This document shows positions 24,342 to 35,885 of a DNA stretch of 64,000 bases, piece after piece; the stretch's first letter is position 1, and every line of letters starts with the position of its first letter. The DNA is from Progne subis subis (taxonomy: Eukaryota > Chordata > Aves > Passeriformes > Hirundinidae), in assembly GCA_022316685.1 (NCBI GenBank), contig JAKJHU010000626.1:160924-224923 (forward strand), written 5' to 3'. The notes beneath the pieces were generated by a model that saw only the letters and a list, made by a program, of their open reading frames with translations, was not told the DNA's origin and searched no databases. The position numbers were made by a program, and so were the translations under genes.

Positions 24342-25990
24342 TTGTAAAAGGAGATAATCCCAGACAGAATCCCAGGTTTGCCACCAGCTGTGCAACTAAA
24401 AGTTGTACCAGGACTCCAGCTAGGGAATTCAGATTTTGGTTGTATCCAAGGCTAGCAAAGTAAAGCACAGCTACTTGGAATGGAAAAGAAATGGTTTCTA
24501 ACATCTAACATGCTGTTGTAAATATTTTCTCAGTGGAAAATATCACAGTTGTAGCTGAATGGATCTGACAACATAAGCAGAAGTTTGTGTAGGCCTGCAG
24601 AGTTTGCTTAGTGTGGATTATGGTGTTCAGAGTGCCATTTCATTTGTACTCCAGGTCTTTTTCAAAGCCATTTAACTGATTAGATTTTCAGTCATGGTAA
24701 CCCTTAATACAAATCTGACGTGACAAGGTAAAATGCAAACACATCTTTAAAGGATATTTTGCATTTTCACCAGCTCAGAATATAACTGCATTATTTTTTC
24801 CTTAACTTTTTAAAATAGTTTCACCAGATGAAAAAGCCTTATTTGTTTCTGTTTTAAGAGCAAAGTAATCATCTTTGTTACTAAGCCTCAAGCTGAGATC
24901 TCCCAAGCATTGCCTTTGGGCTCCTGCAAGGATGTGTCAATTTTTAACAGCGATTCTTCTGGACGAAGAATATTGTGTAAAAACCTGGTGAGTTTTAGAT
25001 GTCATCTACAGGAGATGAGATGAATCATACTTTAGATTATAAAGGGAGCCTGGGTGGCTGTTCCAGGCTTCAATACTTGTGCTGCTGTCACAGTTTACTC
25101 GATTTCACACACATATTTCATTTCACACACCACAGCCTCTGTGCTGCTGCACAGCCAGGGGAGTACAGCCAGCTCATTCTGATTATTTGGAACATGAGTT
25201 TCATGGGCTGCTTCAGCTGTATCTGTTGCACAGAATTTATTTATTGTCTTCAAAACAAGGACAATCTCATCCCCTTAGACAACTGCTGTCTTCCCATGCC
25301 TCCAGGACCCTTGATACTATTCTAATTGTCTACTACAGGTTATGTAGCACAAATAAATTTAATACAAGAGAGTGGAATGGATATTTTATATTTCAAATGC
25401 TACAGTACTTTCCTGTCAGCTAAAGTAGATTTTTTTTTTTTTTTTTTACTGTAGGCACTGATGATTTTATGCATGTTCTAGATATAAAAATAGATTAAAT
25501 AAACTAATGACCTGAAGTAATAAACCAATAAACTCTAATGGATTTTACCAGAAGTCATCTTCTGATAACTCTGTTTCTTATACAGCTTGAGACAGATCTT
25601 TACCCTGGAAAATTCTCACAGGTACTTTAAGTTATCTTTCTTTGTAATTCAGTGCCAAGTAAATTTTGCATAGATGGAGATGAACTGTTTGAAAATTGTG
25701 AAAATTTGATAATTTTACAGAAGAAAACTTTTCCCTTTAGTGTTCATATATCATTGGACATTTCTAGCTGCCAGTGATAATTTCCACTGAAGTATTTAAT
25801 GCACTGGAGTATCAGTGCCTTGCAAGGCAATCAAGTTTAACAAATATGATTGAAACACGTTTTGAGAACGCTGAATATTCCTGGTTCTGCTTTATGCCCC
25901 TTTCAAATTTTAAGGTACTAAGAAGCCTATGAAAAATTTAAAAAAAAGGAAAAAATAACAGCAATGACAAGAAAGACTATTAAAGAAAAA
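24342..25990. other. Unique DNA, no gene seen
   Basis: No clear exon or repeat except a T17 run near 25431. Two overlapping plus-strand frames at about 25000-25420 show no recognisable protein. Confidence 0.45.
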
Positions 25991-25995
25991 GAGAT

Positions 25996-26001
25996 TTTAT
26001 T
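25996..26001 (-). terminator. Candidate poly(A) signal AATAAA for the C2CD4-like gene
   Basis: The minus strand reads AATAAA here, about 780 bases beyond the stop codon. I found no closer AATAAA or ATTAAA by eye. The hexamer is common in AT-rich DNA, so the assignment is tentative. Confidence 0.3.
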
Positions 26002-26776
26002 TGATTTAGTTTTAATAGGAACAATGACAGGAGCTGAATAGAATGTTGCTATGCTTTGACACTGGTAATGAGGTGAACAAATTATATCATGTCCCCCTAA
26101 CTCCAAGCGTGTTGAATGGTTAACTACAGCAGTGATAAAATAAGCACGTTTTTTAAATGCAGAGAAAGGCTTACTATGCACTGTCTTTAGCAAGCAGGAA
26201 CTTGGCATCCCCTCTCAGCCAGCACATTCCTGTCAGAAGTTATGAATGGCTGCTTGCATTTACCTGCTGTAAACCCCCCAGGAAAAAATAACTCTTAATT
26301 AGTTCTCATTTACATTCTAATACTAGAAATAACAAAAGCCCACAATTTTTACCTGACTAGCTAGCATGATTCTTCTTTTCAGTTTTGGTATCATTTTGAA
26401 ACCAGTATTGTTGCCCTAAAAGACAACATTTTCTTTTTCTGTGGTTTGCTTTTGGTGTAAAATAATCTCCTCCCTTGTCATAGACTATACAGGTATGACC
26501 GGAAAAGACAGCATTTCCTTTGGAAAATGGTCTCTTTTAGTTAGTCGTGTCTTCGCTTGCACTGCAAAGGATCCAAAGCTGCTGGGTATGACTTTAGAAA
26601 ACAGAAGACGCATTCAATGTGCCAAGCAAAACAAAGTTCTGTCTGGTTGTTTTCCTGGCCTTTTTCAGGAGTTTGCAAGCTGAAAATGTGCTACACACTC
26701 ACATTTGCACACCTCTGTGAAAGACTGTCTCACTTAAATTTTCACAGGCTTAAGAGCCAGGACAGCTGTTCATGGC

Positions 26777-27631
26777 TTAGCAAAGCCAGTTCATCCCATT
26801 GCTAGATCTCATCCGCTTGATGCTGGCCAGGTGTCTCTTCAATGTCACCTGAAACCTCTTCTTTTCGCATTTCACAGGCTGTGGCTCACAATCTGGCTTG
26901 CAGCACACAGGAGGAAGATGGCTGTTGCAGACCGACTCCCATGAAACCGCCTGCCTCGTCTTAAAAGGGGTGACTGAAGGTTTTGTGGTCTCAGCATTCT
27001 GTTGAATTTCACTGAAAGGGCTGGACAAGCTCCTTGCAAGAGTTGTTGTCTTCTTCCTCTGGGACAAGAGGATTCTAAGCTCTTCAGAATCATGCTGAAA
27101 AAAGAGAGACTCTTTTCTCCTGGTATTGGGACTTTCTCCCAGTGTGAGAAACCCATAGGGAGTAGTGATTTTGGAGAGGTGGGGCAAAGAGAAAGCAGCT
27201 CTGGTTGCTGGGTCACAATGGTCTGCAGCTCTCTTCAGATCTTTAGGGAATGTCATTTGGTCTGTAAAGCATAGGGTTCCTCTTCTGTCCAGACTCTCTC
27301 CTTTGTACATTGTTTCTTTCCTGATGTAGGATTCAGATTTGCTTCTAGTTGTTCTGCGCTTCTGAACAATTTCATCAGAGAATCCTCTCTCAGGAGAACT
27401 CTCTATGCTGTCTTCCTCTGGCTCTTGCTGGAAGGAAATATGCTCTATGTCCAGAGAAGGAATAAAAAATTTAGGGATGCGATCAGGAGTCATAACAATA
27501 TTGAAGATGTCCTTGCTTTTCTGAGCAACCTTTTCTTCAGGAGGTGGCTTACTGATTTTGAGACTTGTCCAAGTTATCAAGCTTTCAATAACACTTTTCA
27601 GTGACTGCTGGGGTGTACCACAAGGCACCAT
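26777..27631 (-). CDS. C2CD4-family-like protein lacking the C2 domain
   Basis: This is the only convincing gene. Starting at the ATG at 27631 gives 284 residues. Residues 48-58 ([11 protein letters not shown]) and 148-178 (SLPHL, then YGF, then [13 protein letters not shown]) match the two conserved N-terminal blocks of C2CD4 proteins (VLTPDRIPEFCIPP and SLPHL..YGF..ESPHTRRKESLL in C2CD4A/B). Family members are small, mostly single-coding-exon proteins; C2CD4A/B were described as nuclear, cytokine-induced factors. Basic Ser-rich stretches ([10 protein letters not shown] at 91-100) could be nuclear-localisation signals. Known members continue into a C-terminal C2 domain of about 120 residues. 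Here the frame instead stops after [10 protein letters not shown] and a short tail, and no C2-like frame follows within several hundred bases. A CAG|GTGACA donor-like site near 26848 could allow splicing to an unseen exon. The start is chosen for its strong ACAATGG context and its distance from an upstream TATA-like box. An in-frame ATG at 27718 would add 29 residues. The frame is intact across conserved blocks, which argues against an old pseudogene. The exact paralogue is not resolved. Confidence 0.78.
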   Translation of the reverse strand: MVPCGTPQQSLKSVIESLITWTSLKISKPPPEEKVAQKSKDIFNIVMTPDRIPKFFIPSLDIEHISFQQEPEEDSIESSPERGFSDEIVQKRRTTRSKSESYIRKETMYKGESLDRRGTLCFTDQMTFPKDLKRAADHCDPATRAAFSLPHLSKITTPYGFLTLGESPNTRRKESLFFQHDSEELRILLSQRKKTTTLARSLSSPFSEIQQNAETTKPSVTPFKTRQAVSWESVCNSHLPPVCCKPDCEPQPVKCEKKRFQVTLKRHLASIKRMRSSNGMNWLC

Positions 27632-27718
27632 TGTTTCAGCCACTACTATTTTCTTAAAACATACAGTGCTGCCTGCTGACTGAATTCTCACAGCACTGAT
27701 TGTAGATGCGAGAATCAT

Positions 27719-27780
27719 TCTGCTTATAAAACAAAGCAAATGACGTAATCTGATAGGTAGATGTCATTGGCATGGTAACC
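27719..27780 (-). promoter_or_regulatory. Candidate core promoter of the C2CD4-like gene
   Basis: On the minus strand this stretch carries, in order toward the gene, an RFX-like half site GTTACC (27774-27779), a CRE-like TTACGTCA (27741-27748) and a TATA-like TTTTATAA (27724-27731). A TATA box here would place transcription start near 27695, giving a leader of about 65 bases before the ATG at 27631. The T-rich run ending in AAGCAG at 27719 could instead be a splice acceptor for a coding exon preceded by a 5' non-coding exon, as in mammalian C2CD4A/B. Confidence 0.4.
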
Positions 27781-27998
27781 AAAGATAAGAAGGCTTTTAC
27801 AGTCCTACTTATATGCTTAAAGCCTGATTCATGTAGCACTCTTGCATTAAACAGGGTTAAAAAATTGATTTAATTCTTTTTAAATGCCATGTTTGGTGCT
27901 AGTGCCTGTTTCAGGAAAATAATGGCTGCAAACATACTTGTAACTTTCAGGCTGTTTGGAATATATTCTCTGTCCTCTTAGATGCAACATAATTAGGC

Positions 27999-28018
27999 TT
28001 TTTTTTTTTTTTTTTTCC
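27999..28018. repeat. T-tract (about 18 T)
   Basis: A T homopolymer followed by C6. Confidence 0.85.
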
Positions 28019-28113
28019 CCCCTAATGTGCTATAAGGTGTAAAATACACAGTTCTCTTAAATTCTTTAGTTTAGTTTTAATCAAATCTTGTTGTTGGGTG
28101 CATTTTGCATTAC

Positions 28114-28147
28114 AATTTGTGAATTTGTGAATTTGTGAATTTGTGAA
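28114..28147. repeat. 8-bp tandem repeat, about four copies of ATTTGTGA
   Basis: Four perfect tandem copies. It is not the CR1 terminal repeat, and no CR1 body lies beside it. Confidence 0.9.
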
Positions 28148-28899
28148 AGGAAAGTATAGAAAATGAGTTTTCAAACAATTACTTGTGTGTATATACAACA
28201 CCCAAAGGGAGTTATGAGAAAAACTGGGCAGCCCTTCAGAGAATTCTCAGATTGGATATCTGTGGTTAAAGGAATGGGTGTAACCTCAGGTACACATGGC
28301 AGCCTACAATTGATGAGTGTATTCTTGCTGATGCTTGATTTGCTTCTTGGGCATCTGGTGAGACCTCCATCCCAGCACACTTGTCTGCTGTCACTTGGTG
28401 CAGTTTGCAGCCAGGAAAAGAGCATGACAGTTCTGACAAGCATGTGGGTGGTTTCTCATGAGTATCAGACCATAAAGTCCTTTATCCAGCTGTACTGTAA
28501 TACCCGTTCTCATGTGCTGCTCAGGTCCTTTCCTACTTTGGTCATAACTTCTCCTAACCTTATATAGATGATTCCAGGAATAAAGACATGAATGAACATT
28601 TCATCTCTGTAGGCTGAGCAAGTCTGGGTTTTCTTTCATGCTTAGGAATTTATGAAGGATTGTTTGGCTTGGTGACATTGAAGGTGCCTGTGCTACTGGG
28701 TACTTTGAAAGCGTAAACCTTACCTGTGCCGGAGCATGAAGCCCACAAAGCCTGGTTCTGAATTTAATTTTATTTTAGTTTTGCACACTCGTATTTTTCT
28801 CTGTTAATGTTTCCACTGCTCATATCTCCCTTTGCCTGCATTTTAAAGATAGTAGTTCAGTTAGTTCAGCCACAGATGTAATTTATTCAAGACTCGTGA

Positions 28900-28990
28900 A
28901 ATCAAATAATAGTTTATGTTGGAGGAGATCTTCAAGATCACCTAGTTCCAAGCCATGTATTGTAGGCAGGGACACCTTCCTTTAGGAGGT
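28900..28990 (-). mobile_element. Short CR1 fragment
   Basis: GGAGGAGATCTTCAAGATCACCTAGTTCCAA followed by GGCAGGGACACCTTCC is the antisense CR1 3' region. It is only about 90 bases and diverged. Confidence 0.7.
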
Positions 28991-29716
28991 TTTGACTTGG
29001 TAGAATCATATGACTTAACTGCATTCAGTTCTCCATTCACTTCCCTCTAGTTTTGGCTATAGAATTTGGATGCTGTTTGGTACACATCAGCATTTCAGAA
29101 CAGCATATTTAATTCTTGCTTTACTGAAGATGAAAAATGACAGTGGAATATTATCCTTGCTATTTTTGGCAGATACAGACTAAGGAATACCAATCTCCAT
29201 ACACAGTTCCCATAGGCACAAAAAAATTGCAGAAAAAAAACCTATGCAAACATTTCAGGTTTAGATTAGATTTTGTATGGAAAAAATACAATACAAAAAT
29301 ACTCAGTTAACAGAGAAGCAATAATAAAAGCACAGAGACTTTGCTTTGAAATTATCCATAAAATGGAGCACTTTTAGTTTTCTTCTGATTCTTTGCAGAA
29401 GAGGCAAAATGAGGGAAAGAACATTAATTGTTGGGAAGAAAATCTCCTGAGGCACTGATATTTCACAAATGCTTAGTGATTTACACAGTACAATTGCTTT
29501 TTTGGCTGGAAAATCTTCTAAAAAATGCCATTTCTCTTGATTGGGCCACACATAAGAGACAGGGAAAATTCATGAATTTCAAAGTCCCTTGAGCGTTCTG
29601 CACTTTGAGGATAGTTTGATATACCCCAGAATGGAATACAAAGTTTACATCACCATTGTTTTAACCCTATTTGATCCACACAAAGCTGGTGAAAATGAGC
29701 ACATAGAGATGTTGTT

Positions 29717-29723
<7 letters not shown>

Positions 29724-29752
<29 letters not shown>
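29724..29752. repeat. A29 homopolymer
   Basis: Twenty-nine consecutive A with no recognised retrocopy attached. Confidence 0.9.
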
Positions 29753-29756
<4 letters not shown>

Positions 29757-31443
29757 CTAAATTTGTTTGAGGGACAAATAAAAATCTTGATTCTTCCCCT
29801 TGTTTTTGACTGCAATCATGCAGTCTGTCACCAAAAACCAGTACATCTCAATAATTGTTCTTATATTCACTGTACAGATTAAAAACTTTAAGAACAGTGA
29901 TTTACCTGGACTGCCCACTCCCACGAGGCTGAAACAGCTCTTCATCCAAGCCATTTCAAATACAACAGAGCCAAAAACCATTTAGAAAACTTGATAACAG
30001 AATTGCTTGTATCATGAGGCAGAACAAGGATTAGAGATTATGTCCCTTAGCTCAATATTTGTGCATAGAAACAAAAACACCCAGGTATGTTTTGTGTTTT
30101 TCATCACATTTTTAAGTACATTGAAGTTAAACTTTGGTATCTCAAACATGCATACCAATATAAATTTAAAAAGTACACATCTTCAATCCTAACATATACA
30201 TTTATGTCGTACATCTCATGTACACCTGTACACATATCCACATATACCCATATACACACAGATATATGACTCTGTATGTGTATTTGTATATAAGTCTGAG
30301 CTAGACCTTGATATATGTGTGTGTGTATAAGCTTTATACATCTATATATATTTATTTAGGTGCATGTATATGTAATCTGTTGTCTTTGCCATGATAACAA
30401 CTTAAATACCCACTCCAGAGTAATTTCTGAAAAAATAAAATATTTGAAGATACATTCCCACTCCATTTATTTTTGCTGCCAAAATCACGTTTTATGGCAT
30501 TACCATACAAAATAAGTTTGATTTTATCTTCATCACTTCACGCAGTAGTATAGTTTAGTATTTTTTTTTTTTCCAGTTCTCTTACTTCTCTTTGATCTGT
30601 GACAAATGTTCAGAAGCCTCCATTTTGCTTCTGGCAAAATATAGTTTTAATCACAAACAACCACTATGAGTAAAATGTTACAACACATATACTAAGGTTT
30701 AGATCGAGACTTACTAAACAAAATGAACAGTATGAAATAAGATAAATGGCAGAATCCTGGGGGAAAATATATTGTATAAATATCTTAAATACTCTCTGGA
30801 TTATAAACTCCAAAGAGAACATTTTCCTTCCCTCATTTCCACTATAATCTCACTAAAGATCATAAGTCATCTTTTCTTTCTTCTCTCCTATTGGAATCAA
30901 CAGGTTTTCAATGACTTCTTCATTCAGGCTCCAAAATAAAAATAGATTTTTGAGTGTCTTATACAATAGTTCAACTACTAAGAAGTAATTTTGCAGACCT
31001 TCTCTATAGTAAGAGTTTCATCTCTGGAAACTGGACACAGTTAGAAAACCTTTTAATGCTTCCTGTGGAGAATGCAAATTTCTGGTGTCTGTGAACACAC
31101 AAATGATTAGCATTTGCACTGAGCTTTCATCTTTGACATGCAATGAGAACATTAACTAATTAATCTTCACAACCTCCTGAGGGATAATTTAGCATTATCC
31201 CTGTGATGTTTGCTGTGCACACAATAAGGAGAGAAGAATGGAAATTGCTTGTGTTCATGTCCAAAAAAGAAAAATAGAAAATAATTGTAGAGATGAAGAA
31301 CAGAATTCTGCACTTTTCTAGATTGCAATTACCTGTTTTAAAGGACTTATTCACTTTGTCTGGCCTTTTATTTGTTTTTGGCCCATCATGGCACTCTGTT
31401 CCCATGTGCATCTTCAAGAGAGGCCCTGTAATTCAGGCATGTG

Positions 31444-31505
31444 TGGTTGGTTTGTTTGTTTGTTTTTGTTTGGTTGTTTGGTTTGGTTGGTTGGTTGGTT
31501 GTTTT
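31444..31505. repeat. T/G-only tract with (GTTT)n and (GGTT)n
   Basis: Tandem GTTT and GGTT units without A or C apart from its edges. It is another member of the T/G tract group. Confidence 0.88.
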
Positions 31506-31944
31506 TAACTACATGCAGCAGGAAAAAATACTTCAGCAGTCCATGGCTCTGGATTTTATCTGGGTACCAGATGCTAGAGCTGTGAACATCTCAGATGCTG
31601 GTTTTCTTCTTTTAGCATTAAAGCTTATGTTCTGTTAAATAGTACCTCCATTTTTCAGAACATTCCTAGGGTTTAAATGTTTAAATCATGGTTACAAACA
31701 AAAGCCATCCTTAATGTCTAGCCTTGTTTGCTTTATGATTGAGTAAGTGTAGCCATATTTATTGACAGCTCTTGTGCTACCTCTCTAGACTTCAGTCCTT
31801 TGTCTTTGGATGATGACACCGCCTGGTAATTACATATTTTTTTACAATTTAACTGAGGTTAAATTAAATCACTGTCTTGTAATTTGGGGATTTGGCACTG
31901 CTATCACCTTTAAAGTAAATTACCTTACCTTACCAACTACAGGG

Positions 31945-32035
31945 AACCATATAAACATAGAGCATCTTAATTTGGAAGAGATCCAAAAGAATCATTGAGT
32001 CTAACTCCCTGAAATGGTCCTTAAATGCTTTCCTT
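31945..32035 (-). mobile_element. Short CR1 3' fragment
   Basis: The run ATAGAGCATCTTAATTTGGAAGAGATCC then GAATCATTGAGTCTAACTCC is the antisense CR1 3' end, diverged and short. Confidence 0.65.
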
Positions 32036-35000
32036 GAGATACTACGTGGTTGACATAGTCTTTATGGTTGTACTAACAAGGAGCAGGGAAGTATAATCCT
32101 GCTTACTCAATTTATTTGGGATGTAAAACTCAGCTGGCGAGACAATTCCCAGTTTAAATGACACAATCTAGCAGAAAAGTAACGGGATGAGTCAGAGCCC
32201 TCAGCTAAAATTTCCAAGCTGTGTGTAACAACTGCATACATCTCAGCTGCCTATAGAGAGAGACCTTTATCCAAGCTGGGGTCACTGGGTGTTAATAAAT
32301 ATTACACAAGGACATAAATACTACAGAAAAAAGTTTAAAACTTTAAACCAAATTTTAGCTATACAATTTTAACCAAAGGCTCTCTGTTTCACTCCTCTCA
32401 CAGAACAAGCCCTTGTTTCCTGACAGAAGTGGCTATAGCAAAAAACCAGTACTTTATCCCATAGTGGGTGTATATCCAGTGAAGCAATCTAGCTGGTAGC
32501 AATTTTTCACAGCCAAGCTGTGTGTACTTGAGATTGAGATTTCCCGAAGTATCAAAGGAATCCAGAGGAATTAGTTTCCTTTATTTTCTAAGAGGTAAAT
32601 GCAAAAACTAGGGGAAAAAAACAAAAATCATAAATTAATTTAGAGGTTAAACTCCAGACCCCTGTGATCACAAACCTTGACTCATAGCTTGTGTTTTTAC
32701 TACAGTAAACTTCACCAGCCAGCCGCTATTTACAGTAAACTTTAAGGCTTGTTATTGGACAGAGGAAAACTAACAATAGGAGTAGATAAATATTCAACCA
32801 AACACTCAGATTAGGTGCTAGAGAAACTGTTTTCTCCTGTAGCTAACAGCACACCTCAGCTCAAGCAATGAAGCCCCGAGCTGTGCAAAGGTGCTATTTC
32901 AACAGCCTTTGCTTTGTTGCTCCCAGTCATTTTCAGTCATTTCCAACTGTATATTTAATAACAAAGAGACAGCAGACAGTAACTTCCCTAAATTATTAAT
33001 TTCAGCCCTGCAAAATATCTCTCAGAATTGCAGTGATTATGTTTTGTGGTGTTAATAATTCAGAGCTGCTGGAGAAGCAAACCTTGCCAATTTAGTGCTT
33101 ATCTTTTGTTTTCTCTATGGTATTACACTTTTTAGTCTTGTTCTGATAGCTTGTATGATCCAAACCTCAGCTTTCTCACATTATTGCCAGCAAAAGTAGG
33201 TTACATTTGCCAGAGAGGAATTCTTGTGATCATTTATACCCTTTTGGATTCAGAATCAAGTGTTCCCCTATTTCCAAATATTTTGGAAAATAAATAAATA
33301 CTACCCTCTGGTGTTTTTCATTTGTAAATATTGTTGTGGTGTCCACCTTTATGTTTATTTGACTTCCTTCCTAAATGTTTAAAGGATTCACCTATTCCTG
33401 AGGATCATTGATTTTTTTTAATCTTGAAGCAGTTAGAAGAGTAAGGACATAAAACTGAGACATTAACTGCAGTCTACTGAATGCAGAACATCTCAAATTC
33501 ACACAAAAACCCCTACCCCTACTAAATGTAATTATATTTTTAAACTACTTTTAAATGTTCTGTATGAATAATATATTTATTCTGAAGTAATAATATATTA
33601 ATTCTGCCATATTTGACAGATGTCCAGTGTCACAGATATTGAAGGAATATGTTACGTGCTCATGTTCTCTGGTTTGTCATGTGTAACATATATTGGAGCC
33701 TAATGCACTATTAAAAAAGGAAAATATCTGCTCCCTTAGCACCACCCGATATAAATGTTGCATGAACCACTGAAAACTGTCCTCTAACTAAGGGCTAGGT
33801 GATCAAACCTGTGTCTCAAACCACACCCTTGTAACAGTAAAGAGAGAGTGGGGTTTACACACATGTGCGTGTACTGGAGTGTAACGTTTTATTTTGTGTA
33901 ACATTAAGATTTTTATTTGAATGTACAGCGTGCAGTAACACCTCTGCACAGAGAGTCCTGAACTCATCAGCTGATAAAATCCAATGGGAGTGGCTGATGT
34001 GTCTTTCCCCAATATTGGCAATGTGTACCTGATCTAAAGAACATCTTTCCAAATATATATGAAGTCTCATTCTAGAGACTCTGAGTGAAACATCTATATT
34101 CTTCTGTAAAGTTAATTCCTCTTTTATTTGTCATCATGAAGAGGATTTTTTTCCCTGTTTGAATGATGTCATTTTACCCTTCCAGATTTTGAACTTCCCT
34201 TTTGTGAACATAAGCATGAACAAAGATTTTTTTTCCTCCTGATAATCTCTTTTGTTATTGTAGATATTTAACATAATTAACATATTTAACAGAATGAACA
34301 TGTGACTTTGATTTTTGATCATCACACTGAGCAAACAGAGGGAGACAAATGAAGTGTGAATTGTAAAATAAAGCTAATTAGAACAGTCTTTCTTGTTTGA
34401 GGTAGAATTGGATCAATATGTAAAAAAATTATCATGTCTTTTTCCCAGTAGGAAATCTGGATCTTATATTCTACTGATACAAAGTTACCATTCTTTGTCT
34501 TGTAGAATACAAAACCTGAGCTTTATTTACATCATCTCAAAGATAAAACATCAAAAATTCAAGCAGATTTCTTAAAAAGTCTTGAGACTAATGTGGAAAG
34601 CAATGAGAAAATCTTCAACTACCTTACTTGCATTTGCTTAGCTTTCAGTTTCCAGATCCTCCATATCCATCTCATAGCTTTTTCCTGGCTTTATCAAGGT
34701 ATTGTATTTGAAATTTCCATTGAAAATAGTAGTACTTCTTGATTCTCATATGATTTAAAACAAGTGCACAGAATATCATAAGATGCAAGAAAGCTACACT
34801 TTCCAAGACTTCACATCAAGAACATTTTTCAAGGCAGAGCTGGATTCATTATGACTTCAAATTAAAAAAAAAAATATATATATATATAAGGGAAATGGAA
34901 TAAAATCACATTACTTCCTTCTTCCAAACTAGATTATTTTTCCAAATTCTAATTTTAAAATTTTACACTCCTTAAACCATATGAAAAAATAGGTTAGACA

Positions 35001-35862
35001 CATACACAGATATGTAATTTTCTCACAGGTTGCTTACATGCACAAAGCCTTTTTCATATGGTAGAGCTGAAGTATGAAATCATTTGCAGCACTATCACAA
35101 CTGGACATAGGCACCAAAGATAGTCATAAGGAGTCATCAATTTTCCTCTCTCTTGATGTGTCTTAGTGACATTTTTGGGCTGCTAAATATATTTTAGATG
35201 GATAAAATAAGATGGATGACACTCCATGGGACTCCCCAAAAGGCAGCATGTTGGAAACAGTGGCAGAGAAACGCCTGGTTTCCCCAGCACTTCCCCTCTC
35301 ATCCTGTCAGCTCACATCCACACCAGTGATATCTTCTGTCTGGTAAACCCTTACTGTGGAGCTGGATGTTTACTTAGGTATCAGAGCATCACCTAGGGAG
35401 AATGCAAATTTTGACAAGATGAAGAAAAAAGACCTTCGGAAAAGTAAATTCAGCTCCAACCTTTCAGCTACAACTGTTCAGTCAATCTCATTTCAGTAGT
35501 TTTCTCCCTCAGCTGTGCATCTGGTCTGATGTCTCTAATTCATACTCCCCATGCTGTCCCAGTACTTCTTGGAGTTATGGAGAGCATTCCCAGCAAATTT
35601 CATCAGTGGGACTCTGTTGATATCAATGGGGTTGTGGTACCCTATATCTGAGGGGGATTTGTTTCAATGTAAGATGACCAGCACAATGCAAATTGCAAAT
35701 TCATCTGTTGCCTTCCATCTCCTTTTAAATTTATCTGTAACATCTGGTTGTCTAGTTGATGATGTATAAAATTAACGTGTTTTGAAAGCTTCAGCAGTGC
35801 ACAAAAAGAAAGGAGTTTCCACTCTGAGTTTCTTTGCTGCCTTTGCGTTTTGCCTTTGCAGG

Positions 35863-35885
35863 AAAAAAAAAAAAAAAAAAAAAAA
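35863..35885. repeat. A23 homopolymer
   Basis: Consecutive A run. Confidence 0.9.

Larger units (their letters stand above)
28148..31443. other. Mostly unique DNA
   Basis: No coding exon is recognised. It holds a CR1 scrap at 28900-28990, an A-run at 29724-29752 and TACACATA-type purine-pyrimidine repeats at 30230-30360. Confidence 0.45.
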
